64,000 nt of DNA from positions 1,364,001 through 1,428,000 of the forward strand of contig NZ_CP108106.1 of the NCBI RefSeq assembly GCF_041435195.1, read 5' to 3'. Origin of the DNA: Streptomyces sp. NBC_00224. Its GTDB lineage: Bacteria > Actinomycetota > Actinomycetes > Streptomycetales > Streptomycetaceae. The notes beneath the pieces were generated by a model that ran no database searches, was not told the origin of the DNA, and was given only the letters and a program-made list of their open reading frames with translations. Shown one piece after another: positions 50,124 to 58,522 of this stretch; position 1 is the first letter of the stretch; each line of letters begins with the position of its first letter. The position numbers and the translations under genes were made by a program.

Positions 50124-50426
50124 AGTGTCCCCCTCGTAACCGCACGGCCTCCCCAGACCGTCCCCGTTCGGGTGCACTTGTTAGACGTCCCGGCCCCACG
50201 CCTTCGTTTCCCTCGTGGGTACGGCGCATGGGAGCGCAACGGCGGAAATGGGTGCCTGCCGCACGCCCCTTGGACCGACACCCCCGGCCAAACCCCTGTC
50301 GCGAAGGGACGGTTTATGGCCCGTGGTGTCTCCAACGTGTGAATCTTGTGCACACTCACCTGTGCTGTTGCCGCAGAGATGGGTAGCATCCGGCGGCAAC
50401 ATCCAGCACGAGGAAAGCGAATTCTC
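50124..50426. other. Divergent promoter region
   Basis: 303 bases between the FGMLP membrane protein and the winged-helix gene. A TGTGCACA-like stretch (50346-50355) and TAGCAT (50384-50389) may be promoter parts, but spacing is not convincing. GAGGAAAG near 50409 is the ribosome-binding site of the plus-strand gene. Confidence 0.35.
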
Positions 50427-51167
50427 ATGGCGGACGAGCCGGACTTCACCACACTCAAGGACCAGTACGCGGCGCGGGTCACCGCGGATCTGGATGCCAA
50501 CCAGCAGGACCAGTCACGTATCCGCGCGGAACTCGACTCGCTGAAGGGCCAACTCGAAGACCTGGAGCGGGACCACGGTCTGCTGCAAACCATGCAGCAC
50601 ACCCTCGGCGGCACCGCCGCCGCGGCGGCGCAGACGCCGACAGCAACGCGCAAGCGCACCACCAAAGCACAGCCCCCGGCCAAGGCATCGGCCCCCGCCG
50701 CAGCACCCGCCCCCGCGGCCACACCCACCGTCGCAGCGGTGCCCAGGCCTCGTAAGGCTCAGGCCCAGAAGCCGGAGACCAAGGCGGCCAAGACGGCCAA
50801 GACGGCCAAGAGCCCCAAGAAGGCTGCCGCACAGGCCAAGAAGCCGGCCGGCAAGAGCACGGAGAGCGGTGGACCCACCCTGCGTGAGCTGGTGCTCGGC
50901 CTCTTCGCGAACCACGAGGAGCCCCGTACGGTCGCCGACATCCTCACCGAACTGACAACCGCCCACCCGGACCGCCAGACCAGCCCCCAGGTGGTCCGCA
51001 ACACCCTCGAAGCACTCGTCGCCAAGGGCGAGTTGGAGCGCGAGCGCAAGCAGGGCTCCGTCTTCTACACGGCACACCGCAACCCGGCCCCTGCCGAGAA
51101 GACCGAGGCACCCACCGCCGAAGCCGTGGCCGCCCCCGCTACGGCTCCCGCGCCCGCGACCGTCTGA
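50427..51167 (+). CDS. Histone-like, Lys/Ala-rich protein with winged-helix domain
   Basis: 246 residues from ATG 50427. Residues about 1-60 form a coiled coil (LDANQQDQSRIRAELDSLKGQLEDLERDHGLL). Residues about 65-150 are a Lys/Ala/Pro-rich, histone H1-like region (KAAKTAKTAKSPKKAAAQAKKPAGK). Residues about 155-215 are a winged helix (LRELVLGLFANHEEPRTVADILTELTTAHPDRQTSPQVVRNTLEALVAKGELERERKQGSVFYTA). The tail is Ala/Pro-rich. It may be a DNA-binding nucleoid or regulatory protein. Confidence 0.75.
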   Translation: MADEPDFTTLKDQYAARVTADLDANQQDQSRIRAELDSLKGQLEDLERDHGLLQTMQHTLGGTAAAAAQTPTATRKRTTKAQPPAKASAPAAAPAPAATPTVAAVPRPRKAQAQKPETKAAKTAKTAKSPKKAAAQAKKPAGKSTESGGPTLRELVLGLFANHEEPRTVADILTELTTAHPDRQTSPQVVRNTLEALVAKGELERERKQGSVFYTAHRNPAPAEKTEAPTAEAVAAPATAPAPATV

Positions 51168-51190
51168 CGGGACCGCGCCCCCACCGCGCC

Positions 51191-51232
51191 GTGGCCACCC
51201 CGGTGCCGAGGCACCTGAAACGGGGTGGCCAC
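51191..51232 (+). terminator. Hairpin terminator
   Basis: 12-bp arms GTGGCCACCCCG (51191-51202) and CGGGGTGGCCAC (51221-51232), 24 bases after the winged-helix gene. Confidence 0.8.
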
Positions 51233-51244
51233 GTCCGTGGGAAG

Positions 51245-51284
51245 AACCCGGCCGCCGTCTGTCGAACAGAACGGCCGCCGGGTT
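51245..51284. terminator. Second hairpin terminator
   Basis: 14-bp perfect arms (51245-51258 with 51271-51284), probably serving the convergent peptidase gene as well. Confidence 0.8.
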
Positions 51285-51287
51285 GTT

Positions 51288-51352
51288 CTCAGTGGTTGTC
51301 CTCAGTGGATGTGTTGTCCTCAGTGGGTGTTCTCAGTGGATGTTCTCAGTGG
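51288..51352. repeat. CTCAGTGG short tandem repeat
   Basis: CTCAGTGG occurs at 51288, 51301, 51319, 51332 and 51345, mostly with a 13-base period (one interval of 18). It lies between the terminators and the 3' end of the convergent peptidase gene. Function unknown. Confidence 0.8.
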
Positions 51353-51359
51353 GCCTCTC

Positions 51360-52667
51360 TCATTGCCGGGCGTAGCCGGATGCGGGATCCGTGGAGATCA
51401 CTCCGTCCCCCTGCTGTCCCGAACCGTCCGCGCCACCTGAGGCACCCGCGCCACCGGAAGCACCCGCGTCGCCCATACCGCCATTGCCGCCTGCACCACC
51501 CGCGCCGCCTGCGTCACCCTCTCCGCCCGAGGCGCCGGATCCCTGGCCCCCCGCACCGATCGTCGCGCCCACGGCCGCGAGGGCGGTCGTGACGGGCTGG
51601 AAGAACGTCTCGCCGCCGGCGGTGCAGTTCCCGCTGCCACCGGAGGTGAGCCCGACCGCGCTGCCGTCGGCGGTGAACAGGGAGCCGCCGCTGTCGCCCG
51701 GTTCGGCGCAGACGTCGGTCTGGATGAGCCCGGTGACCGTGCCCTCGGGGTAGTTCACCGTGGCGTCGAGACCGGTGACCTTGCCGTCGTGCAACCCGGT
51801 CGTGCTGCCCATGCGCAGTACGCGCTCGCCCACGGACGCGTCGGCCGCCCCGGTGATCTCGACCAGCTTGCCCGCCCCCGTATCGACCGCGCTGGGGGCT
51901 TCCGTGGCGGCGTCGTCATACGTGAGCAGGGAGAAGTCCCCGTTGCCGGGGAAGGTCGCCTTCTGGACGGTGGCGGCGGGCGCCCCGTTCGCGCTCAGCG
52001 ACCACTGCTTGGCCGCGACACCGCAGTGGCCCGCGGTGATGAATCCCGGTTTGCCGTCCTGGGTGGTGACGTTGAAGCCGAGGGAGCAACGTGCGCCGCC
52101 GCCGAAGATGGCGTCACCGCCCTCGCTGAACGGCTTGAACTGCCCGGCGGACTTCTGGATCCGGGCCGTGTCCGCGCCGAGGGACCGGACGGCCTTCTCC
52201 AGTCTGGTCCACTGCGCCCCCTTCACCGTCCGGTCCGCCGAGACCACGATGCGGTTGGTCCGGGGGTCGACGGCCCAGGCGGTGCCGGGGATGGTCGCCG
52301 TACGGGCGAGGGTGTGCGCCGCCGAGCGCAGTTCGGCCGTGCTGTTGCGGACCGCGCGCGGCACCGCCCCGGCCTTCTTCACCTGTGCGTTCGCGTTGCT
52401 GTTGTTACCGGCGACGTTCACGATGACCTGCTGCTTGGCGGCGTCGTAGTACGAGCCCGCGAACGCGTCGCCGAGTTGCTGGGCCAGGCCCCGCACCGCG
52501 GCTGCGGCCGAGGCCGCGTTCGCCTTCCCGGCCGTGGCCCCGGACGGGGGTTCGGGCTGCGCCTGTGACGCGTTCGCACGTGGGAGCAGTACAGCCGCCG
52601 CGATGAGGCCCGCGGCCCCCGCTCCTGCCATTACTGCCCGCCGCTTGGGTATGCGCCTGTGAGTCAA
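51360..52667 (-). CDS. Secreted S1 (streptogrisin-type) serine protease
   Basis: 435 residues. A signal peptide with Arg-rich start (MTHRRIPKRRAVMAGAGAAG) may be Tat-type or Sec. A pro-region of about 150 residues follows, then the chymotrypsin-fold domain: GFITAGHCG (His), GNGDFSLLTY (Asp) and EPGDSGGSL (Ser), as in alpha-lytic protease and streptogrisins. The C-terminus is an unusual Gly/Ala-rich tail of about 60 residues (GGAGGAGGNGGMGDAGASGG...). The pro-region is probably cleaved by the enzyme itself after secretion. Confidence 0.9.
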   Translation of the reverse strand: MTHRRIPKRRAVMAGAGAAGLIAAAVLLPRANASQAQPEPPSGATAGKANAASAAAAVRGLAQQLGDAFAGSYYDAAKQQVIVNVAGNNSNANAQVKKAGAVPRAVRNSTAELRSAAHTLARTATIPGTAWAVDPRTNRIVVSADRTVKGAQWTRLEKAVRSLGADTARIQKSAGQFKPFSEGGDAIFGGGARCSLGFNVTTQDGKPGFITAGHCGVAAKQWSLSANGAPAATVQKATFPGNGDFSLLTYDDAATEAPSAVDTGAGKLVEITGAADASVGERVLRMGSTTGLHDGKVTGLDATVNYPEGTVTGLIQTDVCAEPGDSGGSLFTADGSAVGLTSGGSGNCTAGGETFFQPVTTALAAVGATIGAGGQGSGASGGEGDAGGAGGAGGNGGMGDAGASGGAGASGGADGSGQQGDGVISTDPASGYARQ

Positions 52668-52857
52668 CTCGCCGCCTCCTGGGATGTGTTCCGTAGCCGA
52701 TGGGGATCGGCGGAAGGTGTGCAGTCCTAGGTACGGATGGGACGGGTGTGGTGTTCACCGTGATTGCGAAAGAACATTTTTGAAGGTTGGTCAGCAAACG
52801 CACACACCGCCCGCACGCACCACCCACCCGCACCCCGGTGGCCCCACCGCCGATCCG

Positions 52858-53991
52858 TCAACTCCCGGCGAACCGCCCGCTCACGGACGTCAGTACGCGG
52901 CGCGCGTCCGCGCCCAGATGCGGCCCCGCGAGCCAGGCGGCCGGGTGGGAGCCGAGCGAGGTGTTGGACACGAGGACCAGCGCGCCGTCACCCCGGCGCA
53001 CCAGCCAGCCACCGCCCGACGAGCCCTCGGTCATGGTGCAGCCCATGCGGTACATGTCCGGCTGGTCGGCGGCGACGGAGAACGAGCCGGGCCGGTCGGC
53101 GCAGTGGAAGAGGGACGAGCCGTCGAAGGGGCGCCCCGCCGGATACCCCACGATGTCGACCAGGCTCCGGGAACCGGAGAGTTCGGCGTCGAAGCCGACG
53201 TCCGCCGCCGCCCCGACGGTCTCCTCCAGCGACCGCGTCGCACCGGCCGCCTGCCGCACGTGGAGCACCGCGAAGTCGAAGGCCGCGCCCGCCCCGGCGC
53301 TGGACGTGCCATGGTCGATCCACTGCTGGGAGGTCTGCGCCCAGTCCGCCCACCAGATCCCCAGGGGCGCCGCGCTGTTGCGCCCGCCCGCTGTCGCCGG
53401 CCCGCTCTTGTCGAACTCGGGCACGAAGACGATGTTCCTGAGCCATCCGCCGTCCTTGCCCGAATGGACGCAGTGCCCGGCGGTCCACACCAGGTTGGAC
53501 CGGCCGGGGCGGGCGGGATCGCGCACCACCGTGCCGGAGCAGGCGGCGGGCCCCTTGGGGGTGTCGAAGAAGAGCCGACCGGCCGTGGGCGCCTGCTCGC
53601 CGTACGGGCGGGCGACGGGCCGCGCGCTCACGGCGTCCGGCTCGGGGTCGGAGACTCCCCGGGGCATGGCGCTGCCGTCGAAGGACCGCTCGCCCTCGGC
53701 GGCTCCGGCCATCCGCTCCGGCCCCCACAGCCCGTCGACCACGGGGTTGACGAAGTCCGCCGCACCGCGCAGCCAGCCCCGCACGTTCCAGTCCTGCCAC
53801 CCGCCCGGCGTCCGCCCCGGGTCGGCACGCCGGGCGGCCCCGGCCGGGTCGGCGGACCCGATCGAGCCGGAACCACCGTGTGGGCGCGTGGAGTTCTTGG
53901 TGACGGTGTACGCAAGTCCGCCCGCCACCACGGCGACGAGCAACCATGCGGCCGTCCTCCGGAGGCGACGGCTGAGACGGCGAAAAGGCAC
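52858..53991 (-). CDS. Membrane-anchored trypsin-like serine peptidase
   Basis: 377 residues from ATG 53991. A single N-terminal membrane helix (TAAWLLVAVVAGGLAYTV) with a basic start, no clear cleavage site. The protease domain shows NLVWTAGHCVHSG (His), AAFDFAVLHV (Asp) and MTEGSSGGGWLV (Ser), with disulfide Cys in ACSGTVV and HCADR/MGCTM. It is of the V8/trypsin-like kind found at the surface of actinomycetes. It lies upstream of the streptogrisin gene on the same strand, 190 bases apart, so the two may be related in use but not clearly one operon. Confidence 0.87.
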   Translation of the reverse strand: MPFRRLSRRLRRTAAWLLVAVVAGGLAYTVTKNSTRPHGGSGSIGSADPAGAARRADPGRTPGGWQDWNVRGWLRGAADFVNPVVDGLWGPERMAGAAEGERSFDGSAMPRGVSDPEPDAVSARPVARPYGEQAPTAGRLFFDTPKGPAACSGTVVRDPARPGRSNLVWTAGHCVHSGKDGGWLRNIVFVPEFDKSGPATAGGRNSAAPLGIWWADWAQTSQQWIDHGTSSAGAGAAFDFAVLHVRQAAGATRSLEETVGAAADVGFDAELSGSRSLVDIVGYPAGRPFDGSSLFHCADRPGSFSVAADQPDMYRMGCTMTEGSSGGGWLVRRGDGALVLVSNTSLGSHPAAWLAGPHLGADARRVLTSVSGRFAGS

Positions 53992-54106
53992 GGGACCCTC
54001 CTCGGGCGCGGCACGCTACTGACCGGTTGATACGGCGCCGCGCCCCCGGGCGTTCAGTCACCCGGTCACGCACCCGGTCACGCATACGCGATCGGGCCCG
54101 CCTGCG

Positions 54107-54349
54107 TCAGGCGACTTCCGCACCCGTCCGCCGCCTCACCCTCCGCAGTTCGCTCTCGCTGAGCCCGCCCCACACTCCGCGCTTCTCGTTGTTCGACAGC
54201 GCCCACTGCAGGCAGGCGGTGGTGACCGGGCATCTGCGGCAGATCGCCTTGGCCTCTGCCAGCTGCTGGTCCGCGAAACGCCTGCTGTACGTCGGGAAGA
54301 ACAGCTCCGGGTCCTCCGTACGGCACGCCGCACGCTTTCGCCAATTCAC
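54107..54349 (-). CDS. WhiB-family iron-sulfur regulator
   Basis: 80 residues from GTG 54349, preceded by GAGGGAG. The four cluster-binding Cys are C9, C37, C40 and C46 (AACRT ... AICRRCPVTTAC), followed by the GVWGG turn and a basic C-terminal (RRVRRRTG) for DNA contact. Wbl proteins hold a [4Fe-4S] cluster, bind the principal sigma factor and control development or stress genes. The subclass cannot be fixed from the sequence alone. Confidence 0.92.
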   Translation of the reverse strand: MNWRKRAACRTEDPELFFPTYSRRFADQQLAEAKAICRRCPVTTACLQWALSNNEKRGVWGGLSESELRRVRRRTGAEVA

Positions 54350-54453
54350 AAGAAGACTCCCTCCTCGGCAACGAGTGACGCGATCGACTCCCTTAGGGGT
54401 CTTGCGCGTTGTTACGTCAGCCGCTGACGGACCGTTCAATGCGGACCGCGCCT

Positions 54454-55692
54454 TCAGCGCCGGAAGAAGACCCCGATGCCGTTGGCCACCGTGCGTTCGA
54501 AGGTTCCCGGCGGCCGGTTGCGGACGACGACGCCGTGGTCTCCCGGGCCACGCGTGGCGAGCGTGGAGGAGCCGCCGCCGTCGAGGTTGACCGCGTCTTC
54601 GGCGCCCATGTCCCGCATCAGCCGGGCGAGTTCGGCGAGGGTGAGGCCCGCGTCGTTCTCGGCCGAGCCGTTCAGGGCGATGAGGTAGAGGCGGTGTCCG
54701 CGGCCTCCGATCCCCGCGCCGGTGCGGGTGGCGGCCGTACGGTCGTCGAGCCCGTTCAGCGGTGCGCCGGCCCGCAGCACCGGCATACCGCCCACCGCGA
54801 ACGCCAGCGGCCCCTTGCGGCCGCGCAGCCGGTAGCTCAGCCCGGCCCGGTCGCCGAGCCTGAGCGCGCTCAGGGCGCGGGCCCCGTTCTCGCGCCCAAC
54901 CAGGACGAAGGTGCCGACGGGCACCGGCCCCTTGCCCAGGACGGTCGACGTGCTGACGACACGGCCCCGCCGTACCGTCACTTCGTAGGTGTCCTTGGTG
55001 CACGGCGCACCGCGCGCCGCGTCGGTGCCGCACGCGGCGCGCTCCCGGGAGGCGGACCCCCACTTCGCGGTGAAGGCGCCCACCCCGCCCACCGGCAGGG
55101 CGTACTGGTTGAGCCCGTCGAGGCGCAGCCCGCCCCGGCCGGTGTCGACCGTTCCCTCCAGGGTGAGGCGGTCCAGGCGCCCGGTGCGCGCCGAGTTGAC
55201 GCCGATGACGTCCCGGGCGGTGGTGCCCGGCGGCAGGGTGGGGCCGAAACGTTGGCCGTCGGGCACGGCGGCCTTGAGCGGGCGGCCGGACTCGATGGCC
55301 GGGCCCGAGGAGGCGCCGGTGGCCTCCACGCCCGGGTGCTGGGTCTCGCTTATGTTGAAGAAGTCCCCGTTGACGGCGGCCACCGCGTCCTGTGCGTCGG
55401 CCATCGCGGTCACCTTCGCCCGGGCGGCCACCGCGCCCGGTGTGAGAAGGTCCACCTTGACGTGCGGGTTGCTCAGGTCGGCCAGCACGAGGTGACCACG
55501 TGTCAGCCCGTGGGACGCGGTGACGGTGAAACTCCGGTAGGAGATGCCGGGCGCGACGGACACCGTGCGCCCGAACCCCACGGCCGGCGCGCTCTGCGCG
55601 GCACCCGGGGCGAGTGCGCCCTCACCGACGACCATTCCCACCGCGGCGATCCCTGTCATCGCCATTCTCGCCCAGCCCAGGGACCACCCCAT
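54454..55692 (-). CDS. Secreted phosphodiester glycosidase (NAGPA) family protein
   Basis: 412 residues from ATG 55692. The signal peptide ends PGAAQSAPA. The family core shows AVAAVNGDFFNI, GVGAFTAKWG and the highly conserved EDAVNLDGGGSSTLATRG near the end, then RTVANGIGVFF. Members cleave GlcNAc phosphodiesters or act on polysaccharide phosphodiesters such as wall polymers. It is probably extracellular; a single gene. Confidence 0.87.
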   Translation of the reverse strand: MGWSLGWARMAMTGIAAVGMVVGEGALAPGAAQSAPAVGFGRTVSVAPGISYRSFTVTASHGLTRGHLVLADLSNPHVKVDLLTPGAVAARAKVTAMADAQDAVAAVNGDFFNISETQHPGVEATGASSGPAIESGRPLKAAVPDGQRFGPTLPPGTTARDVIGVNSARTGRLDRLTLEGTVDTGRGGLRLDGLNQYALPVGGVGAFTAKWGSASRERAACGTDAARGAPCTKDTYEVTVRRGRVVSTSTVLGKGPVPVGTFVLVGRENGARALSALRLGDRAGLSYRLRGRKGPLAFAVGGMPVLRAGAPLNGLDDRTAATRTGAGIGGRGHRLYLIALNGSAENDAGLTLAELARLMRDMGAEDAVNLDGGGSSTLATRGPGDHGVVVRNRPPGTFERTVANGIGVFFRR

Positions 55693-55899
55693 CGCGCCTC
55701 ATCTCCTGAGACCCACACCGCATCGGCAGCCGCAGCCTAGCGAGCCGCGCGGCGGCCCACGGGCAGGCTCGACGCGATGACCGAGAACAGCCCCCCGGCA
55801 GCCCTCGTACGGTCGTACGGGCGGTCGGCCGCGCGTTCCCGTGGCGCGGAAAGCCCCCCGGCCCGCCACCACTTGAGGGTGACGGACCGAGGGGCGTAT

Positions 55900-56069
55900 G
55901 CCTGGGCCGGCCGGGACGCCATGGTGCGCCAGGCCACCTGAGGGCGTCACGGGTGTTGGGGCCGTAGACGCCGTCGGCGGACAGGCCGAGGCTGCGCTGC
56001 CGGGCCGGTCGTGACCATGCCAACGGTGATGACGGCAAAGGCGCCAAGGCATGCCAAAGTACGCTTCAT
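55900..56069 (-). pseudogene. Frameshifted secreted peptidoglycan-binding protein
   Basis: From ATG 56069 (GGGGAGC upstream) a signal peptide can be read: MKRTLACLGAFAVITVGMVT, ending TGPAAQP. The frame then stops after 16 more residues. In the -1 frame from about 55991 downward, the peptidoglycan-binding motif LGLSADGVYGPNTRDALR continues, then decays into low-complexity sequence. So a frameshift and loss of the 3' part have destroyed a small secreted wall-binding protein. The rest of the 464-base gap (55693-56156) holds nothing else recognised. Confidence 0.65.
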
Positions 56070-56156
56070 AAGAGTCTTGCTCCCCTGGAAATGGTGCTGA
56101 ACTGGCCGCGTCTCAGATGGCGGCGAAGCGAGAATTGAGCAGACCTGGAGAGGTAC

Positions 56157-56426
56157 TTGATCACTTCACCAACCGGCGGCACCCCGGGTGAAGTTCACGG
56201 CACAGCGCTTCCCCCGGCGCCCGCGACGGCGTTCGCCCCGGAGATCACCCACGCCGAGTGCCGCCAGTGCGGTACGCGTGTGGCCGGGCTCGACGGCCGG
56301 TACGCCTGCGGCGTCTGCGGGTGGACCAACGACTGGTCCGAGGGACACCGGCCGCTGCCGCGCGCCGAGGACGACCCCGACTTCCCGGGCCCCGGCGTCT
56401 CCCCCGAGAACCCGCTGGCCGACTGA
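56157..56426 (+). CDS. Small zinc-ribbon hypothetical protein
   Basis: 89 residues from TTG 56157 (GGAGAGG 5 bases upstream). A two-CxxC zinc ribbon is visible: ECRQCGTRVAGLDGRYACGVCGWTNDWSEGH. The tail is acidic and proline-rich. It may serve in protein or nucleic-acid contact. It lies 94 bases before the channel-like gene on the same strand. Confidence 0.6.
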   Translation: MITSPTGGTPGEVHGTALPPAPATAFAPEITHAECRQCGTRVAGLDGRYACGVCGWTNDWSEGHRPLPRAEDDPDFPGPGVSPENPLAD

Positions 56427-56520
56427 GGCGGCCTGCGGTCCGGCGCGAGGGGGAAGCGGGGTGCCCGCGTGCGCCGTGCGCTTGAATGATCCCCACGACC
56501 TGGGAAGGAACAGAGCTGCG

Positions 56521-57606
56521 GTGCGTGTACTACAGGGCATCATGGGTGCCGTCATCGTCCTCGGGATCTTCTCCTCGGTGCTGCGCACCCTGGTGATACC
56601 CCGGCCGACGCGCTCCGGCTTCACCCAGGTCGTCCACGGTCTGGTCCGGCGGCCGTTCCAGCTGGTGGCCGACCGGCTGCCGGAGGCGGAGGCGAAGGAC
56701 CGGATACTCGCCCCGGTGGCGCCGCTGGCCGTCGTGGTGACGCTGATGGGCTGGCTGGCGTGCTTCATGGTCGGCTACGCGCTCCTGGAGGCGGCCGTCA
56801 GCCGGCTGCCGTTCCAGGACGCGATGATCGAGTCCGGCTCCTCGCTCTTCACCCTCGGCTTCGCCGGCGGCACCCGCGTCACGCTCAACGTCATCGACTT
56901 CTGCGCCGCCGCCACCGGCCCCATCGTCATCGGCCTCCAGGTCGGCTATCTCCCCACCCTCTACGGTGCCTACCAGCGCCGCGAGACGGAGGTGACCCTC
57001 CTCCAGTCGCGCGCAGGCAGCCCGCCCTGGGGGCCGGAGATCCTCGCCCGCTACGCCCAGGTCGAGATGCTGCACAGCCTCACCGAGCTGTTCCGCAACT
57101 GGGAGCGGTGGAGCGCCGAGGTGAGCGAGAGTCACACCACCTACCCGGTCCTGATCCACTTCCGCTCCCCCAAGGCCAACCGCAACTGGCTGATCGCCCT
57201 GCTGGCCGTGCTGGACGCGGCGGCGCTGCGGCTCGCCTTCAACCCCTCCCAGCCCAAGGCCGAGGTCCGGCTCGCCCTGCGGGCCGGGTTCGTCTGTCTG
57301 CGCGACATCGCGGATCTGCGGGGCATTCCGTACGACCGCGACCCCCACCCCGACGACCCGCTCCGGCTCACCTACGAGGACTTCCTGCACGGCGTGGCGC
57401 GGATGGCCGACCAGGGCTATCCGATGGAGCGCACGCCCGAGGAGGCCTGGCCGCACTTCCGCGGCTGGCGGATCAACTACGAGCAACTGGCCTACTGGCT
57501 GGCCAGGGACATCGACGCCGTGCCCGCCCCGTGGTCCGGCCCGCGCCGCACCACGGTCGCCGTCCGCACACCGGTCACCCCGGTCGACCGCCGCCCCGTG
57601 GGCTGA
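56521..57606 (+). CDS. Two-TM channel-like membrane protein
   Basis: 361 residues from GTG 56521. A first TM (VLQGIMGAVIVLGIFSSVLRTLVI), two more around residues 60-85 and 120-140, and between them a pore-loop-like segment MIESGSSLFTLGFAGG, which recalls the K+ channel filter region with TLGFAG in place of TVGYG. A long cytoplasmic C-terminal region (about 220 residues) has LHSLTELFRNWERWSAEVSESH. It could be an ion channel with altered selectivity, but the family is not certain. Confidence 0.65.
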   Translation: MRVLQGIMGAVIVLGIFSSVLRTLVIPRPTRSGFTQVVHGLVRRPFQLVADRLPEAEAKDRILAPVAPLAVVVTLMGWLACFMVGYALLEAAVSRLPFQDAMIESGSSLFTLGFAGGTRVTLNVIDFCAAATGPIVIGLQVGYLPTLYGAYQRRETEVTLLQSRAGSPPWGPEILARYAQVEMLHSLTELFRNWERWSAEVSESHTTYPVLIHFRSPKANRNWLIALLAVLDAAALRLAFNPSQPKAEVRLALRAGFVCLRDIADLRGIPYDRDPHPDDPLRLTYEDFLHGVARMADQGYPMERTPEEAWPHFRGWRINYEQLAYWLARDIDAVPAPWSGPRRTTVAVRTPVTPVDRRPVG

Positions 57607-57654
57607 CCGGGGACCCGGCTCGCGGTGGACCGCGCACCTGCCGAAGGAGGCGTA

Positions 57655-57897
57655 TGAACACCTCTCGTGTGAACGTCGCCGGGCCGCTGCACCGCGGTGC
57701 CGCGCGCCTCTTCCCGGGCGCAAGGGACCACCGTGACGTCCTGCCGCCGCTGCTCGACCTGCTCACCTTCGTCACCGGTCTGGTGGACGCCGTGAGTTAT
57801 CTGGGGTTGCACGCCCGCCGCGCCGGCGCCGGCGCTGCTCCTGCTGGCTGCCGTCGCCCTGGCGGCCGGGTCCGCCGCCCGGCCCGCCCCGGCGTGA
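57655..57897 (+). pseudogene. DUF1275 (YoaK) gene remnant, deleted and frameshifted
   Basis: From ATG 57655 (AAGGAGG upstream) the N-terminal of DUF1275 membrane proteins is read: RDHRDVLPPLLDLLTFVTGL, then VDAVSYLGL. Right after, the frame changes and only the C-terminal hydrophobic end (PALLLLAAVALAAGSAARP, in the +1 frame to TGA 57897) remains. About 130-150 residues of the family are missing. Confidence 0.65.
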
Positions 57898-57909
57898 GCT
57901 GCTTCCGGG

Positions 57910-58437
57910 TCACGCCGACTGCTGGTGCCAGGCGTCCTGGAAGTTGCGGCGGGCTCGGTGCAGCCGGGAGCGGACGGTGCCGACGGGGAGGGCCAGCGTC
58001 GCGGCCATCTCCTCCTCGTTCATGCCGTAGACGGCGCGCAGCATGAGGACTTGGCGGTGCTGGTCGGGCAGCCGGTCCATGGCGTCGGAGATGTGGACGG
58101 TGTCCAGGGGGTTGCCGTCCAGGGCGCGGTCGGTGAGGTCGTCCGTGGGCCCCTGGCTCAGCCGTTTCGAGGTACGGACGGCCTCCCGTACGGTGACCGC
58201 GCGGACCCAGCCGTAGAAGGCCTCGGGTTCGCGCAGCCCCCGGATGCCGCGGAATATGGCGAGCATGGCCTCCTGGGCGGCGTCGGAGCTGTGGCTCTGG
58301 GCGATCGGCAGACAGAGCCGGCCGACGAAGGGCGCGATGTGCAGGAGGATGTCGTTCATGGCCCGGTCGTCCCCGGCCTGTGCGCGCGGCAGCAGGGCCG
58401 TGGTGACGGGGGCCTGCGCATCGTTCGTCGTGGTCAC
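57910..58437 (-). CDS. ECF-type RNA polymerase sigma factor
   Basis: 175 residues from ATG 58437. Region 2: DAAQEAMLAIFRGIRGLREPEAFYGWVRAVTVREAVRT; region 4: LPDQHRQVLMLRAVYGMNEEEMAATLALPVGTVRSRLHRARRNF. No anti-sigma gene is adjacent. Its nearness to the acyltransferase and NRPS genes may mean a regulatory link, but nothing in the sequence proves this. Confidence 0.88.
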   Translation of the reverse strand: MTTTNDAQAPVTTALLPRAQAGDDRAMNDILLHIAPFVGRLCLPIAQSHSSDAAQEAMLAIFRGIRGLREPEAFYGWVRAVTVREAVRTSKRLSQGPTDDLTDRALDGNPLDTVHISDAMDRLPDQHRQVLMLRAVYGMNEEEMAATLALPVGTVRSRLHRARRNFQDAWHQQSA

Positions 58438-58522
58438 CGTGGGAGTACTCCTGGACTCGGTCTGCTCGAACAGGTGCGTGGCGGGTGCGGGCCGCGCCGG
58501 GCAGGCGTCGGCGGTGCGTCCC

